DNA of 46,781 nucleotides, taken from the NCBI GenBank assembly GCA_016212105.1, contig JACRHJ010000013.1, positions 1-46,781 of the forward strand, in the 5' to 3' direction. The position numbers and the translations under genes were made by a program. The notes beneath the pieces are model-generated. The model did no database searches and was not told where the DNA came from. It was given only the letters and a program-made list of their open reading frames with translations. The DNA comes from Nitrospirota bacterium (GTDB lineage Bacteria; Nitrospirota; JACRHJ01). Positions 32,360 through 40,647 of this stretch are shown piece by piece (position 1 is the stretch's first letter; the number at the start of each line of letters is the position of its first letter).

Positions 32360-33955
32360 TTGGGCGGGTACGTCATACTATACTCGCTCGGCAGGCGCGA
32401 GCATGCCCTCGCCCTCGCGGACGAGCTTAGGCGGGAGCGGCCCGGCGCGTCCCTCGTCCTGGTCACGCCCGGAGGCGACATGCCGGACGCATCCTTCGCG
32501 GACGCGCAGCTGCCGGCATCCGGCCTCCGGGACTGGCTTGACGCCAGGAGGGACGGGGCGGTCAACAGCCGGCCCCGCCCCCTCGTCTTCGCGCTCGCCG
32601 TCTCCAACGAACCCCGATATACCGACCCAGCCAGGATCTTCCGCGCCCTGCTGCTGATGGCGCTGACAAGGCCGCGCGCACGGCGCGTCTGGCTCTACGG
32701 CTGGAGCGGCCGGTACACTGTACCGGAAAGGCTCGGCGACGTCCTGAGGGCCGGGCTGGGTATGGCGGCGCGCCCGCTTTACCTCGCCGGCATGAGGGTC
32801 CTGCACGCGGCCGGGGAGCGGCTGTTCCCCCTTGTCAACGGAAAGAAGCGGACAGGCGGGTTTCGGCCCGGCGACGCCGGGCGCGTCCTCCTGATGAGCC
32901 TCGACCTGGTCGGCGACCTCGTCTGGACCGGGCCCGCGGTGCGCGCGGTCAAGGCGTGCCGCCCGGATACCCGTGTGGACATGCTCGTCGCGGGCAGGAA
33001 CGCCGGGCTCGCCCGGATGCTCGAAGGCGTGGACGAGGTGATATGCTACGACGCGCCCTGGCTCCGCAAGGTGCACAACCCGTCGGGTGGGCCTGGCTGG
33101 AGGCCGGGCAGGTGGAGGAACCTCATGACGCGCCTTAGGCTGCTTGCAAACCGGTACGACCTCGCGCTCGACTTCCGGGGAGAGGCCCGGCACGCAGTAC
33201 TCGGCTACCTTACGGGCGCGCCGTTCAGGGCCGGGTTCGGCAGGGCGTCCGCGGGGAGCATAAGGGCGTCCGACACGGCGTACCTGCTGACGCACGACAT
33301 GGGAGGCGTCTTAGCTGCGTCCGGCGTATGCCACATACTCGACAGGAGCCTGGCCCTCGTGCTGGCGCTCGGCTACACCGTCGGAGACGCGTCCGCGTGG
33401 CTCAGGGCAGCCCCGGAAGACGAGCTGCGCATCAGGCGGATACTGGAGGATGCGGGTACCGGAGGGCACGGGCCGCTCATCGGGATGCAGCCGGGCGCGT
33501 CGCGGGCGGAAAAACGCTGGGGACTGGACGGTTTCGCTGAGGTTGCGAGGGGGCTGATGGAGAGGCGCGGCGCGCGCGTGGTAATCGCCGGCAGTCCCGA
33601 CGAGGCGCCGCTCGGGGCGCGTCTGGCCGGGGCCGCGCCTGGAGCCGTGGACCTCTGCGGGCAGACCACGCTCGGAGAGTTCGTCGCGCTCATTTCAGCC
33701 TGCGACCTGTTCATCTCGAACGACACGTCCGCGATTAGCATCGCGTCCGCTGTCGGGACGCCGCTGGTCTGCATGGTCGCGGTAGAGACCGGTATAATGG
33801 GGCCGTACGGCGTGCGCTCGGCCGTGCTCCAGAGGAAGCCCGGCTGCTACGACCCCGTGGCCGAGCACTGCTTCTGCCCTTACGGGTACCGCTGCCTTCA
33901 GGAGATTACGGCGGAGGAGGTCCTGGCGGCGGCGGAGGAGGTCCTCGATGGGTAA
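32360..33955 (+). CDS. Family 9 glycosyltransferase (heptosyltransferase-like) with N-terminal extension
   Basis: 531 residues from TTG 32360, which follows GGGAGG by about 10 nt. The GT9 core (about 170-525) has VLLMSLDLVGDLVWTGPAV, IGMQPGASRAEKRWGLDGF near 372, VDLCGQTTLGEFVALISACD and LFISNDTSAISIASAVGTP, the pattern of ADP-heptose:LPS heptosyltransferases. A cysteine-rich CFCPYGYRCL near the C-terminus is also family-like. The first 165 residues (a small alpha/beta region, then a hydrophobic RIFRALLLMALTRPRARR stretch) are extra compared with the usual 340-residue enzyme. Last gene of the operon; its stop abuts the convergent kinase gene with no gap. Confidence 0.85.
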   Translation: MGGYVILYSLGRREHALALADELRRERPGASLVLVTPGGDMPDASFADAQLPASGLRDWLDARRDGAVNSRPRPLVFALAVSNEPRYTDPARIFRALLLMALTRPRARRVWLYGWSGRYTVPERLGDVLRAGLGMAARPLYLAGMRVLHAAGERLFPLVNGKKRTGGFRPGDAGRVLLMSLDLVGDLVWTGPAVRAVKACRPDTRVDMLVAGRNAGLARMLEGVDEVICYDAPWLRKVHNPSGGPGWRPGRWRNLMTRLRLLANRYDLALDFRGEARHAVLGYLTGAPFRAGFGRASAGSIRASDTAYLLTHDMGGVLAASGVCHILDRSLALVLALGYTVGDASAWLRAAPEDELRIRRILEDAGTGGHGPLIGMQPGASRAEKRWGLDGFAEVARGLMERRGARVVIAGSPDEAPLGARLAGAAPGAVDLCGQTTLGEFVALISACDLFISNDTSAISIASAVGTPLVCMVAVETGIMGPYGVRSAVLQRKPGCYDPVAEHCFCPYGYRCLQEITAEEVLAAAEEVLDG

Positions 33956-36900
33956 CTACCTGTCCAGCACCTCGCGCACCTTGCCGAGGAGCGCCGACGC
34001 GGAGGCGGGCTTTGAGATGAAGTCGAGTTCCTCGTCCGCAACGTCCTGCCTGTGTATTATGTCCTTCGTGTAGCCGCTCGTGAACAGGGCCTTCACCCCT
34101 GGCCTTATCGCCTTCACCTCCTCGTAGACCTCGCGGCCGTTCCGCCTCGGCATTATGACGTCGATGACGATGAGGTCAATGGCGTCCGCCTGCTCCCGGA
34201 AGGTGTCTATGGCGTCCTGCCCGTCCTTCGCTACGACGACCCGGTATCCGAACCCTTCGAGCAGCTCCTTGAACACCTTCCTGATAGCGCCGTCGTCCTC
34301 CGCGAGGAGTATGGTCTCGTGTCCGCGCGGGATGGCCGGGGGCTGCCCTGTGTCGGGCGCTACCGCCGGGGCCGGCGCGAGCGGCAGGTATATCCTGAAT
34401 GCAGTGCCGCTGCCCGGGGCGCTCTCGACGTCTATATGCCCCTTGTGCTGGTTGACTATCCCGTATACTATCGCGAGGCCAAGGCCGGTGCCCTTGCCGA
34501 CCTCCTTCGTCGTGAAGAACGGCTCGAATATGGAGCTGAGCGTCTTTTCGTCCATCCCGGTCCCGGTGTCCGTTACCGTGAGCAGGGCGTAGCCGTCCGG
34601 GCCTCCGGTCCGGTGAGCCTGGCCAGGCCCGGCCTCCGGCCCAGCCAAGGACGTTTCGATGGTCAGGCTGCCGCCGCCGGGCATCGCGTCCCTCGCGTTC
34701 GTGGCGAGGTTCATCAGCACCTGCTCCATCTGGCTTGCGTCCGCCATGACGGTCAGCGGGTATTCCGAGAGGCTGGTGACGAGCCGGACGTCCTCGCCGA
34801 TGAGCCTCGGCAGGAGGTTATCCATCCCGGCAACTGCCGCGTTCAGGTCCACCGGCCTGGGGTTCATGAGCTGCTTGCGGCCGAATGCGAGCAGGCCCTG
34901 GGTCAGGCTCGTGGCCCGCTCCGCGGACGAGAGTATCTGCGCCACGAAAGAGCGGAGCGGGTCGTCTCCGGGCATCTTCAGCTCGAGCACGTTCGCGCAG
35001 GCTATTATCGTCGCAGTGATGTTGTTGTAGTCGTGCGCTATGCCGCCAGCCAACTGGCCTATCGCCTCCATCTTCTGCGACTGGCGGAGCTGCTCCTCCA
35101 GACGGGTGCGCATCGTGACGTCCTCCCCGCAGCAGATGAACGTCTCGCCGCCCGTGTCGCGGACGCCGTCCAGCCTCGACACGTGCCATCCTATAATGAC
35201 CTGGCCGCCCGCCGTCCCGCCGGGAAGGCCGTTCAGTGCGCACTCGAAGTAGCCGGGCCTGTTGTCGGGGGAGCCGGACACGGTGGCGAGGACCGCCCGC
35301 ATCTCGGCCTGCCTGTCCCCGGGTATGAACGTATCGAGCCAGTCCCGGCCGGTGATGTCGTCCACACGGATGCCGAGGTAGTCTGCGGCCGCCTGGTTGG
35401 CCCGCAGGATTTCGTGGCCTCCGGAGTTGATGGCGACCAGCTCGCCCATCGCGTCGAAGGTCCTCTCCCACTCCTTCTTCCCCTGCATCAGCCTGTCGAA
35501 CAGCCGCCGGTTCTCTATGGCCACCGCTATCTGGTGCGCGGCGGAGTTCAGGAGGCGGGTGTCGTTCTCGGACAGCCTCGTCCCCGCGGAGAGGTAGAAG
35601 GTCATAACGCCGAGGACCGTCTTCTTGCTCTTTATCGGGACGATGACGTGGCCGTGGGACGTCATACCCTCGTAGCCGCCGGTGTGCTCCGGGTCGCTGA
35701 AGCAGTCGTCCGAGAGGATGGTCCTACCCGTGCGCGCCGCCAGGCCGCAGAGGCAGTGGCCGAGGCTTATCCTCGACTCCGCGTCCCTGAGCCGCGCGGG
35801 TATGCCTATCGAGGCCGACATCTTCATCGTGCCCGGCTCGTCATCGTCCATGAGGAAAATCAGGCCCTTCCTCTCCACACGGAGGTATGGCAGCGACAGG
35901 ATGCTGTCCATGCACATATCGAGCGTCGTGTCCATGTCGAGGTTGCTCGCTATGATGTTCGCTACGCTGTTGAGCGCGTGGAGCTCCTGGTTCCTCGATA
36001 TAAGCTCGTCCTCCGCCTTCTTGCGCTCGGTGACGTCTATGGCGGAACCGACGACCGCGGGCCGCCCGTCGAATATGGTGCGCGTCCCGTGCGTCTCCAC
36101 GTGGACGGTGTGCCCGTCTTTGTGCAACATCCTGAACTGGTACCTTATGGACAGGACCTCGCCCTCGACACGCTTCCGTATGTTCTCCGCCACGACCGCC
36201 CTGTCGTCCGGGTGGATGACCTGGAGCACGTCGGGCAGGGCCATCAGTTCGGAAGGGGTGTATCCGACAATCTCGGCGTACCTCGGATTGACGTATGCGA
36301 ACCGTCCGTCCTGGACTATCACGACGCCCACGCCGCCGCCCTCGACCAGGCCCCGGAACTTCGCCTCGGACTCCCTGAGCGCCTCCTCCATCAGCCTGCG
36401 CGCGGTGACGTCCCTTACCGCCTCTATGCCTCCGACGATGCCGCCCTCGGAGTCCCTGAGCGGCGATGCGGTTATCTCGACGTAGAGGTCCCCCTCCGGC
36501 CTGACGACCCTCCGCTCGACACGGTGCGTCTCCCCGTCCGCGAACGCGAGCACCACCGGGCAGCCCTCGCAGACGGTGTCCTTGCCCTCGTATGCCTGGT
36601 AGCAGAACTCCCCCGCATGGTCGCCGATGAGGGCCATGTGCGCGCGGTTCTGGTACAGGACGCGGAACTCCCTGTCCTGGATGCTTATGCCGTCGCCGAT
36701 GTTGGCGAGGACCGCCTCGAGCTTGTTCTTCTCCTCCGCCAGCGCCTTCTCGGCGGCGGCCTTCGATACGACCGCACGCCGGTGGCCGACCGCCTGCTCC
36801 ACGGAGTTGATGATCTTGGCGAAGTGCGCGAAGCCGCCGTGCTTGGTGAAGTAGTCGTACGCACCGCTCTTGAAACCCTCGCGGGCGACGTCCTCGCTGC

Positions 36901-37159
36901 CCTGCCCTGTCACGAAGATGAACGGGATGTCGGAGCCGTCCCGCCTCAGCACCTGGAGGAGTTCGAGGCCGTTCATGAACGGCATCTGGTAGTCGGAGAT
37001 AATGCAGTCGGCGTCGTTTTCCTGGAGGTATTCGAGGCATTCGACCCCGCCCGGGACGGACGCGATCTTTATGTGCTGGGCCTCCCTGCCGAGGATGAAC
37101 CTCATCAGGTTGAGCACGTCCTTGTCGTCCTCGACTATGAGCAGGCGTATGTCTTCCAT
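33956..37159 (-). CDS. Hybrid sensor histidine kinase (REC-PAS-PAS-GAF-PAS-HisKA-HATPase-REC)
   Basis: 1067 residues, no membrane span. An N-terminal receiver (phospho-acceptor D56 in SDYQMPFMNG) leads into PAS domains (about 140-255 and 260-380), the first holding cysteines C186, C197, C200 in a CYQAY...CEGCP pattern; a GAF domain (about 390-555); a third PAS (about 560-690); HisKA with H709 in GGIAHDYNN; an HATPase_c domain (NATNARDAM-like LATNARDAMPGG, DTGTGMDE, GKGTGLGLAIVYG); and a C-terminal receiver with D1000 (IDVIMPRRNG). The HisKA sequence and the C-terminal receiver are typical of PAS-rich hybrid kinases. No DNA-binding domain, so the phosphate must pass to another protein. The promoter is at 37206-37233. 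Confidence 0.93.
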   Translation of the reverse strand: MEDIRLLIVEDDKDVLNLMRFILGREAQHIKIASVPGGVECLEYLQENDADCIISDYQMPFMNGLELLQVLRRDGSDIPFIFVTGQGSEDVAREGFKSGAYDYFTKHGGFAHFAKIINSVEQAVGHRRAVVSKAAAEKALAEEKNKLEAVLANIGDGISIQDREFRVLYQNRAHMALIGDHAGEFCYQAYEGKDTVCEGCPVVLAFADGETHRVERRVVRPEGDLYVEITASPLRDSEGGIVGGIEAVRDVTARRLMEEALRESEAKFRGLVEGGGVGVVIVQDGRFAYVNPRYAEIVGYTPSELMALPDVLQVIHPDDRAVVAENIRKRVEGEVLSIRYQFRMLHKDGHTVHVETHGTRTIFDGRPAVVGSAIDVTERKKAEDELISRNQELHALNSVANIIASNLDMDTTLDMCMDSILSLPYLRVERKGLIFLMDDDEPGTMKMSASIGIPARLRDAESRISLGHCLCGLAARTGRTILSDDCFSDPEHTGGYEGMTSHGHVIVPIKSKKTVLGVMTFYLSAGTRLSENDTRLLNSAAHQIAVAIENRRLFDRLMQGKKEWERTFDAMGELVAINSGGHEILRANQAAADYLGIRVDDITGRDWLDTFIPGDRQAEMRAVLATVSGSPDNRPGYFECALNGLPGGTAGGQVIIGWHVSRLDGVRDTGGETFICCGEDVTMRTRLEEQLRQSQKMEAIGQLAGGIAHDYNNITATIIACANVLELKMPGDDPLRSFVAQILSSAERATSLTQGLLAFGRKQLMNPRPVDLNAAVAGMDNLLPRLIGEDVRLVTSLSEYPLTVMADASQMEQVLMNLATNARDAMPGGGSLTIETSLAGPEAGPGQAHRTGGPDGYALLTVTDTGTGMDEKTLSSIFEPFFTTKEVGKGTGLGLAIVYGIVNQHKGHIDVESAPGSGTAFRIYLPLAPAPAVAPDTGQPPAIPRGHETILLAEDDGAIRKVFKELLEGFGYRVVVAKDGQDAIDTFREQADAIDLIVIDVIMPRRNGREVYEEVKAIRPGVKALFTSGYTKDIIHRQDVADEELDFISKPASASALLGKVREVLDR

Positions 37160-37205
37160 GGGGCTTCTTTGTCCGGGCTAATCCAACCAATCCTGTCGGC
37201 TTACT

Positions 37206-37233
37206 ATTATACCATCAAATACGCGTATTTCAA
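37206..37233 (-). promoter_or_regulatory. Sigma-70-like promoter of the hybrid kinase gene
   Basis: Minus strand: TTGAAA (37233-37228), 16-nt spacer, TATAAT (37211-37206). It lies in the 91-nt gap after the small coupled gene, so the kinase can be expressed independently of the sigma-54-like operon upstream. Confidence 0.6.
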
Positions 37234-37250
37234 CGGGGCCTTGCGGGGCG

Positions 37251-37502
37251 TCATCCGGAAAGCCCGGCCCTCTTCAGCGCGGCGAGGAGCGGCTGGATAC
37301 GGGTAAGGGCGGCGGCTCCGCCGTCTTGCTCTATTTGTCCACACTGCTCCTCTTGCTCCACCTGTTCGATGGAAACGCCGAGCGACCTGACGAGCGCGAG
37401 GGCAGCGTTCCCGGGGAAGGCCTTTGGATTGGACGCGGACTCCGGCAGCCCCTCGCCGTCCGGGCAGGGCGTGCCGTGTGTCGCAGTCCGGCCCTCCGGC
37501 AT
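37251..37502 (-). CDS. Small unknown protein, translationally coupled to the EAL gene
   Basis: 83 residues (MPEGRTATHGTPCPDGEG...). The start overlaps the EAL stop as TGATG, a classic coupling arrangement, and the EAL gene end provides context for ribosome re-initiation. The N-terminal half is polar and probably disordered; the second half (ALALVRSLGVSIEQVEQEEQ and AALTRIQPLLAALKRAGLSG) looks like two helices separated by a Gln/Glu-rich turn with one cysteine. No family is recognised. The coupling and lack of stops favour a real gene, but the composition is not decisive. Confidence 0.5.
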   Translation of the reverse strand: MPEGRTATHGTPCPDGEGLPESASNPKAFPGNAALALVRSLGVSIEQVEQEEQCGQIEQDGGAAALTRIQPLLAALKRAGLSG

Positions 37503-38326
37503 CACCAGGCCTCCTGGGCGGGGAAGAAATCCGACAGCCCAGACACCGGGCAGAAGTCCAGCCCGCACGAGCCCCCCGTATACATGTCCGCGGGCATGGG
37601 CATGCCGAAGTAGTAGCCCTGCACGAGGGCGACGCCAAGCTCCACGAGCGCCTCGTGTTCCTCCGGCGTCTCTATGCCCTCGGCGATGAGTGTCGCGCCC
37701 ATCCTGTCCACCATCGGGACCAGCGCGCCGACGAGCCTCTTCTGCCGGAGGTTTCCGTCGATGCCGGTTATCAGGGCGCGGTCGAGCTTGACGAAGTCCG
37801 GCTCCAGCCAGAGGAGGTGGGACAACCAGGGGTGGCCAACGCCGACGTCGTCGAGCGCGACCCTTATCCCGTGCGCCCGGAATGCCGCGAGCTTGACTGC
37901 CACCTCCCTGATGTTCTTCTCGCTGGTCCTCTCGGATATCTCGAAGATGATCCTGCCGGGGTCGATACCCAACTCCTCCAGGAGCCGCATGAATATCACG
38001 GGCGACAGCGTGAGCGCCGTATTGCCGTGTATGTTTATGAACAGCTGCTCCTCCTGCGGCAGGAGCCTGGCGGTCCTTACTGCGGAGCCTATACAGGCCT
38101 TGTCGAGCCTGAGCAGGAGCGACGGGTCCCCGGCCTCGCAGTAGTCGAACACCCGTGCGGGCATGGCGAGCGGGGTGCCCGCCGGGCCCCTGAGCAGGGC
38201 CTCGAACCCGAACTGCGACCTGGTGCCGGTGTGGAGTATCGGCTGGAATGCCGTGGAGTAGAAGCCGCGGCAGAGGAGTCCGTTTACGTCCGCTATTTCG
38301 GAAGTGCCGAGAGGTGTGTCCTTCAT
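37502..38326 (-). CDS. EAL-domain cyclic-di-GMP phosphodiesterase
   Basis: 274 residues, a stand-alone EAL domain. Expected catalytic residues are present: FEALLR (the EAL Glu), N in FINIHGN, E in FEISERT, the DD pair in VALDDVGVG (usually DDFGTG), K in VKLDRALI, E in IAEGIET and Q in LVQGYYFG. So hydrolysis of c-di-GMP to pGpG is likely. The C-terminus (GGSCGLDFCPVSGLSDFF) is an unusual Cys-containing tail. Start overlaps the response-regulator stop by 4 nt (ATGA), so the receiver protein could control it as a separate chain. Confidence 0.9.
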   Translation of the reverse strand: MKDTPLGTSEIADVNGLLCRGFYSTAFQPILHTGTRSQFGFEALLRGPAGTPLAMPARVFDYCEAGDPSLLLRLDKACIGSAVRTARLLPQEEQLFINIHGNTALTLSPVIFMRLLEELGIDPGRIIFEISERTSEKNIREVAVKLAAFRAHGIRVALDDVGVGHPWLSHLLWLEPDFVKLDRALITGIDGNLRQKRLVGALVPMVDRMGATLIAEGIETPEEHEALVELGVALVQGYYFGMPMPADMYTGGSCGLDFCPVSGLSDFFPAQEAW

Positions 38327-38691
38327 ACGCCGAGGCTCCTTAGCGCGTTCTGGAGGGTGTTTATTGATACCGGCTTCTGGAAATAGAATGCCGCGCCGAG
38401 GACGAAGGCCTCCTGCATGCTCTCCGGGTTCCCGAATCCGGTAGCGACTATCGCGCCCGTGCCGGGCCTCTGTTCCTTCAGGAAGCGCAGCACCTTCATG
38501 CCGCCCTCCCGGAGAGACCCGCCGAGCCTGACGTCGAGGATGACGGCGCTGTAGTCGTTCAACAAGAGAAGCGCCTCCGCGGACTTCACCGAGGCCGCCG
38601 TATCCACCAGCACCGTCTCGCTCTGGAGCATCTCCTTGAACGACATCAGTATGCCCGGCTCGTCGTCGAGGACCAGCACCCTCTTCTGCAT
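38323..38691 (-). CDS. Stand-alone CheY-like response regulator
   Basis: 122 residues from the ATG at 38689-38691, selected because GGAGG lies 8 nt upstream. Receiver features: acidic pair DDEPG (D9-D10), phospho-acceptor D53 in VILDVRLGG, T84 in VATGFG and K106 in FQKPVS. No output domain. It precedes the EAL gene in an operon with a 4-nt overlap. It may be a phosphate acceptor for the hybrid kinase encoded just downstream (inference). Confidence 0.9.
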   Translation of the reverse strand: MQKRVLVLDDEPGILMSFKEMLQSETVLVDTAASVKSAEALLLLNDYSAVILDVRLGGSLREGGMKVLRFLKEQRPGTGAIVATGFGNPESMQEAFVLGAAFYFQKPVSINTLQNALRSLGV

Positions 38692-38739
38692 GACAACCGC
38701 CTCCATGTGACCGTGAATTGCCCCCACGCCTTATACATA

Positions 38740-38755
38740 AGCAATTTAGGTGCCA
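38740..38755 (-). promoter_or_regulatory. Sigma-54-type promoter of the receiver-EAL operon
   Basis: Minus strand reads TGGCACCTAAATTGCT: the -24 GG and -12 GC are separated by exactly 10 nt and the flanks match the consensus TGGCAC-N5-TTGCT at every fixed position. It lies about 50 nt upstream of the response-regulator ATG, with the A/T-rich stretch further upstream as a possible activator or IHF region. Confidence 0.75.
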
Positions 38756-38817
38756 TCCGGCGGGGAAATGTTAAATCTTTATAATATAGACAGTTATGGC
38801 CGTTACGGGAGACGCGT

Positions 38818-38874
38818 TCTCATCTTATGCCGTCTCATGGAGAGAATGTCTCATGTCTGAGACGGATGAGACGG
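38818..38874. promoter_or_regulatory. Cluster of TCTCAT/ATGAGA half-sites before luxI
   Basis: Direct TCTCAT copies at 38818-38823, 38833-38838 and 38849-38854 (15- and 16-nt steps), a palindrome GTCTCATGTCTGAGAC at 38848-38863, an outer inverted pair CCGTCTCAT (38830-38838) / ATGAGACGG (38866-38874) and two GAGACGG direct copies 9 nt apart. It is placed between the sigma-54-type promoter and luxI, with a TAAAAT -10-like box at 38907-38912. Likely a binding region for a regulator, possibly LuxR; the sequence differs from the standard lux box. Confidence 0.6.
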
Positions 38875-38952
38875 GGCCGGCGTGTGTGCATTTTAAGGAT
38901 TTGTGATAAAATATAAACGGTTTGAGTAAAGTCATCCATTTACGGAGGGGTG

Positions 38953-39657
38953 ATGCCCGGAAACGTCCAGAACATGGTTCCCGCCGACCGAGGCCGGGTA
39001 ATATATGACGGGGAGTACAGTGTCTGCGTCATATCCGGTGACGCGCCCATGACGGAGGCGTACGCGCTCAGACACCGGGTGTTCTGCGACGAGCTCGGCT
39101 GGGTCGGGGACACGGGCGGCGGCCTCGAGGTGGACGGCTACGACAGGGAGTCGGTGCCGTTCGGCGTGTATGGCGGAGACGGCAGCCTCGTGGCATATAT
39201 GAGGCTGATACCTCCGGGCGGGAGGTTCATGCTCGATGGCGAGTTCGCCTGCCTGGTCGCTCCGAGGCACACTGTCGTCAAGGGGCCGGACTCGGCCGAG
39301 GTATCGAGGCTGTGCGTGTCGCCCGTGGCACGGGCCGGGCTCGCGGGCCGCGGGCCAGGGCAGGGCTGCGCCCTTAGGCTGTTGTTCAAGGGCGTTTACC
39401 AGTGGTGCCTGGGACGCGGCATACGCTACATCTACGCCGCCGCCGAGGAGGGCGCGTTGAGGCTGTACCGCCTGCGGGGGCTCCCGCTCAGGCCGCTCGG
39501 CGGTCCGGTCAGGATGCCGGACGGCGCGCTGGTACGCGCGGTCAGGCTCGACTGGAGGGAGTTCGAGGAGAAGAACAGGGTGAAGGACCCTGTCTTGCTC
39601 GGCTGGTATCAGTCCGCGTCCAGGAGCCCCAGCTCGGACGCGACGGCGGCGGCCTGA
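38953..39657 (+). CDS. LuxI-family acyl-homoserine lactone synthase
   Basis: 234 residues from ATG 38953 (GGAGGGG upstream; a GTG just before is an alternative). All conserved LuxI positions are found at the correct spacing: R40 and F44 (LRHRVFCDEL), W50, D61 and D64 (EVDGYD), R84 (AYMRL), E116 and R119 (EVSRLCV). LuxI enzymes make N-acyl-homoserine lactones from SAM and acyl-ACP. The longer N-terminus and the GNAT-like core resemble the PEP-CTERM/exosortase-associated acyltransferase group too, an alternative. The convergent luxR gene favours the AHL synthase reading. The last 49 nt overlap luxR on the other strand. Confidence 0.85.
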   Translation: MPGNVQNMVPADRGRVIYDGEYSVCVISGDAPMTEAYALRHRVFCDELGWVGDTGGGLEVDGYDRESVPFGVYGGDGSLVAYMRLIPPGGRFMLDGEFACLVAPRHTVVKGPDSAEVSRLCVSPVARAGLAGRGPGQGCALRLLFKGVYQWCLGRGIRYIYAAAEEGALRLYRLRGLPLRPLGGPVRMPDGALVRAVRLDWREFEEKNRVKDPVLLGWYQSASRSPSSDATAAA

Positions 39658-40361
39658 GTCCGGCTCACGGCGTTCAGCTTCCTCATGATGTTCTTCACGT
39701 GGAACTTCACCGTACGCTCGCCGATATTCATTATGGCCGCCGTCTCCCAGGTGGTCTTGCCCTGCGCCGTCCACCTGAGCACCGCCTTTTCCCTCTCGCT
39801 CAAGGCAGGCGCTGCGCTCAGCCTGTCCGCGTTGTCCGTCCTCTCGACCGCGAGGAAGAGATGGGGCGTGATGAACTCCAGTATGGCGAGGGAGCGGGCG
39901 CACTTCTTGACGTCGCGGCCGGCGAAGGAGAACAGCCCGCCGCGCGTGCCGGCCTGGTTGCGGACGCCGCTCGTATAGCCGCTCCTGAGGCCGAAGCCTT
40001 CGGCCGCCGTCCTGAAATCCAGCGCGGGAGGGTCTTTCTCGTAGGTGTCTCCCCAGTACTGGACGCCGAAGCTCCTGAAGTTCTCCCTGAGTATCGGGTC
40101 GACAAGGTGGTACTTCCGCTCGGCGTACAGCTCGACCCATTCCGGGTCGTAGTTGACGTTTATGAGCTTGAAGGGTTCCTGTACGCTGTCTCCGTCCAGG
40201 TGGGCGGACAGGAAGACGGAGTACTCGAACGGGACCAGACCCTTGAGGCATCCGACTATCTCCTCGAACTCCTCACGGGAGACGCACTCCGCGCACATCT
40301 GTAAGATGTGCAGGAGAAACACGGTCTCCCGCCTGGTCAGGCGCTCGATTATCTTGCTCAT
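39609..40361 (-). CDS. LuxR-family AHL-binding transcription regulator
   Basis: 250 residues from ATG 40359-40361 (a GTG 9 nt upstream is possible; no clear ribosome site). The autoinducer domain (about 15-170) has the ligand-contact residues W75, Y79, D88, P89 and W103 with TraR-like spacing, and SGYTSGV near 127. A GerE helix-turn-helix follows (about 185-245: LSEREKAVLRWTAQGKTTWE, RTVKFHVKNIMRKL). It should bind the AHL made by the adjacent synthase and regulate transcription. The two genes are tail-to-tail with a 49-nt overlap of coding sequence. Confidence 0.9.
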   Translation of the reverse strand: MSKIIERLTRRETVFLLHILQMCAECVSREEFEEIVGCLKGLVPFEYSVFLSAHLDGDSVQEPFKLINVNYDPEWVELYAERKYHLVDPILRENFRSFGVQYWGDTYEKDPPALDFRTAAEGFGLRSGYTSGVRNQAGTRGGLFSFAGRDVKKCARSLAILEFITPHLFLAVERTDNADRLSAAPALSEREKAVLRWTAQGKTTWETAAIMNIGERTVKFHVKNIMRKLNAVSRTQAAAVASELGLLDAD

Positions 40362-40529
40362 CGGTGACACTGCGGGGGTTCCTCGGCGAGAGCCTCAGGT
40401 TCAGTGCAAACAAGCATGTTATCAATACAAGGAATCATATGCGTCTGGATATGTCAAGCCGGGGCATGGCTCGTTTCAATGTAAATTACTGCCACATGCT
40501 CATGGAGCGCACATTTCTCCTTGTAATCC

Positions 40530-40558
40530 TTGACAAAGCCGCCACGATAATGTATATG
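40530..40558 (+). promoter_or_regulatory. Sigma-70-like promoter of the NifQ-like gene
   Basis: TTGACA (40530-40535), 17-nt spacer, TATATG (40553-40558), about 90 nt upstream of the ATG. The rest of the 286-nt gap to luxR has no gene and no clear luxR promoter. Confidence 0.55.
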
Positions 40559-40647
40559 AAAGGTTCAGGCCTGTGTCAGCGCGCATCTTTCCGGCATCGG
40601 TCAGGAGTCTGCGCGGTCTGGCTGCATGGCTGCTACAGAGGAGACGG

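Noticed and set aside
34052..37306. A 1084-codon open frame antisense to the hybrid kinase
   Set aside because: Only a mirror of the kinase codon pattern; no motif and no ribosome site.
40480..40500. TGT...ACA NifA-like site before the NifQ-like gene
   Set aside because: The spacer in TGTAAATTACTGCCACA is 11 nt, not 10, and there is no sigma-54 promoter beside it.
40573..40647. Earlier start for the NifQ-like gene
   Set aside because: The extension is Arg-rich and unlike NifQ; ATG 40648 has a GAGGAGA site.
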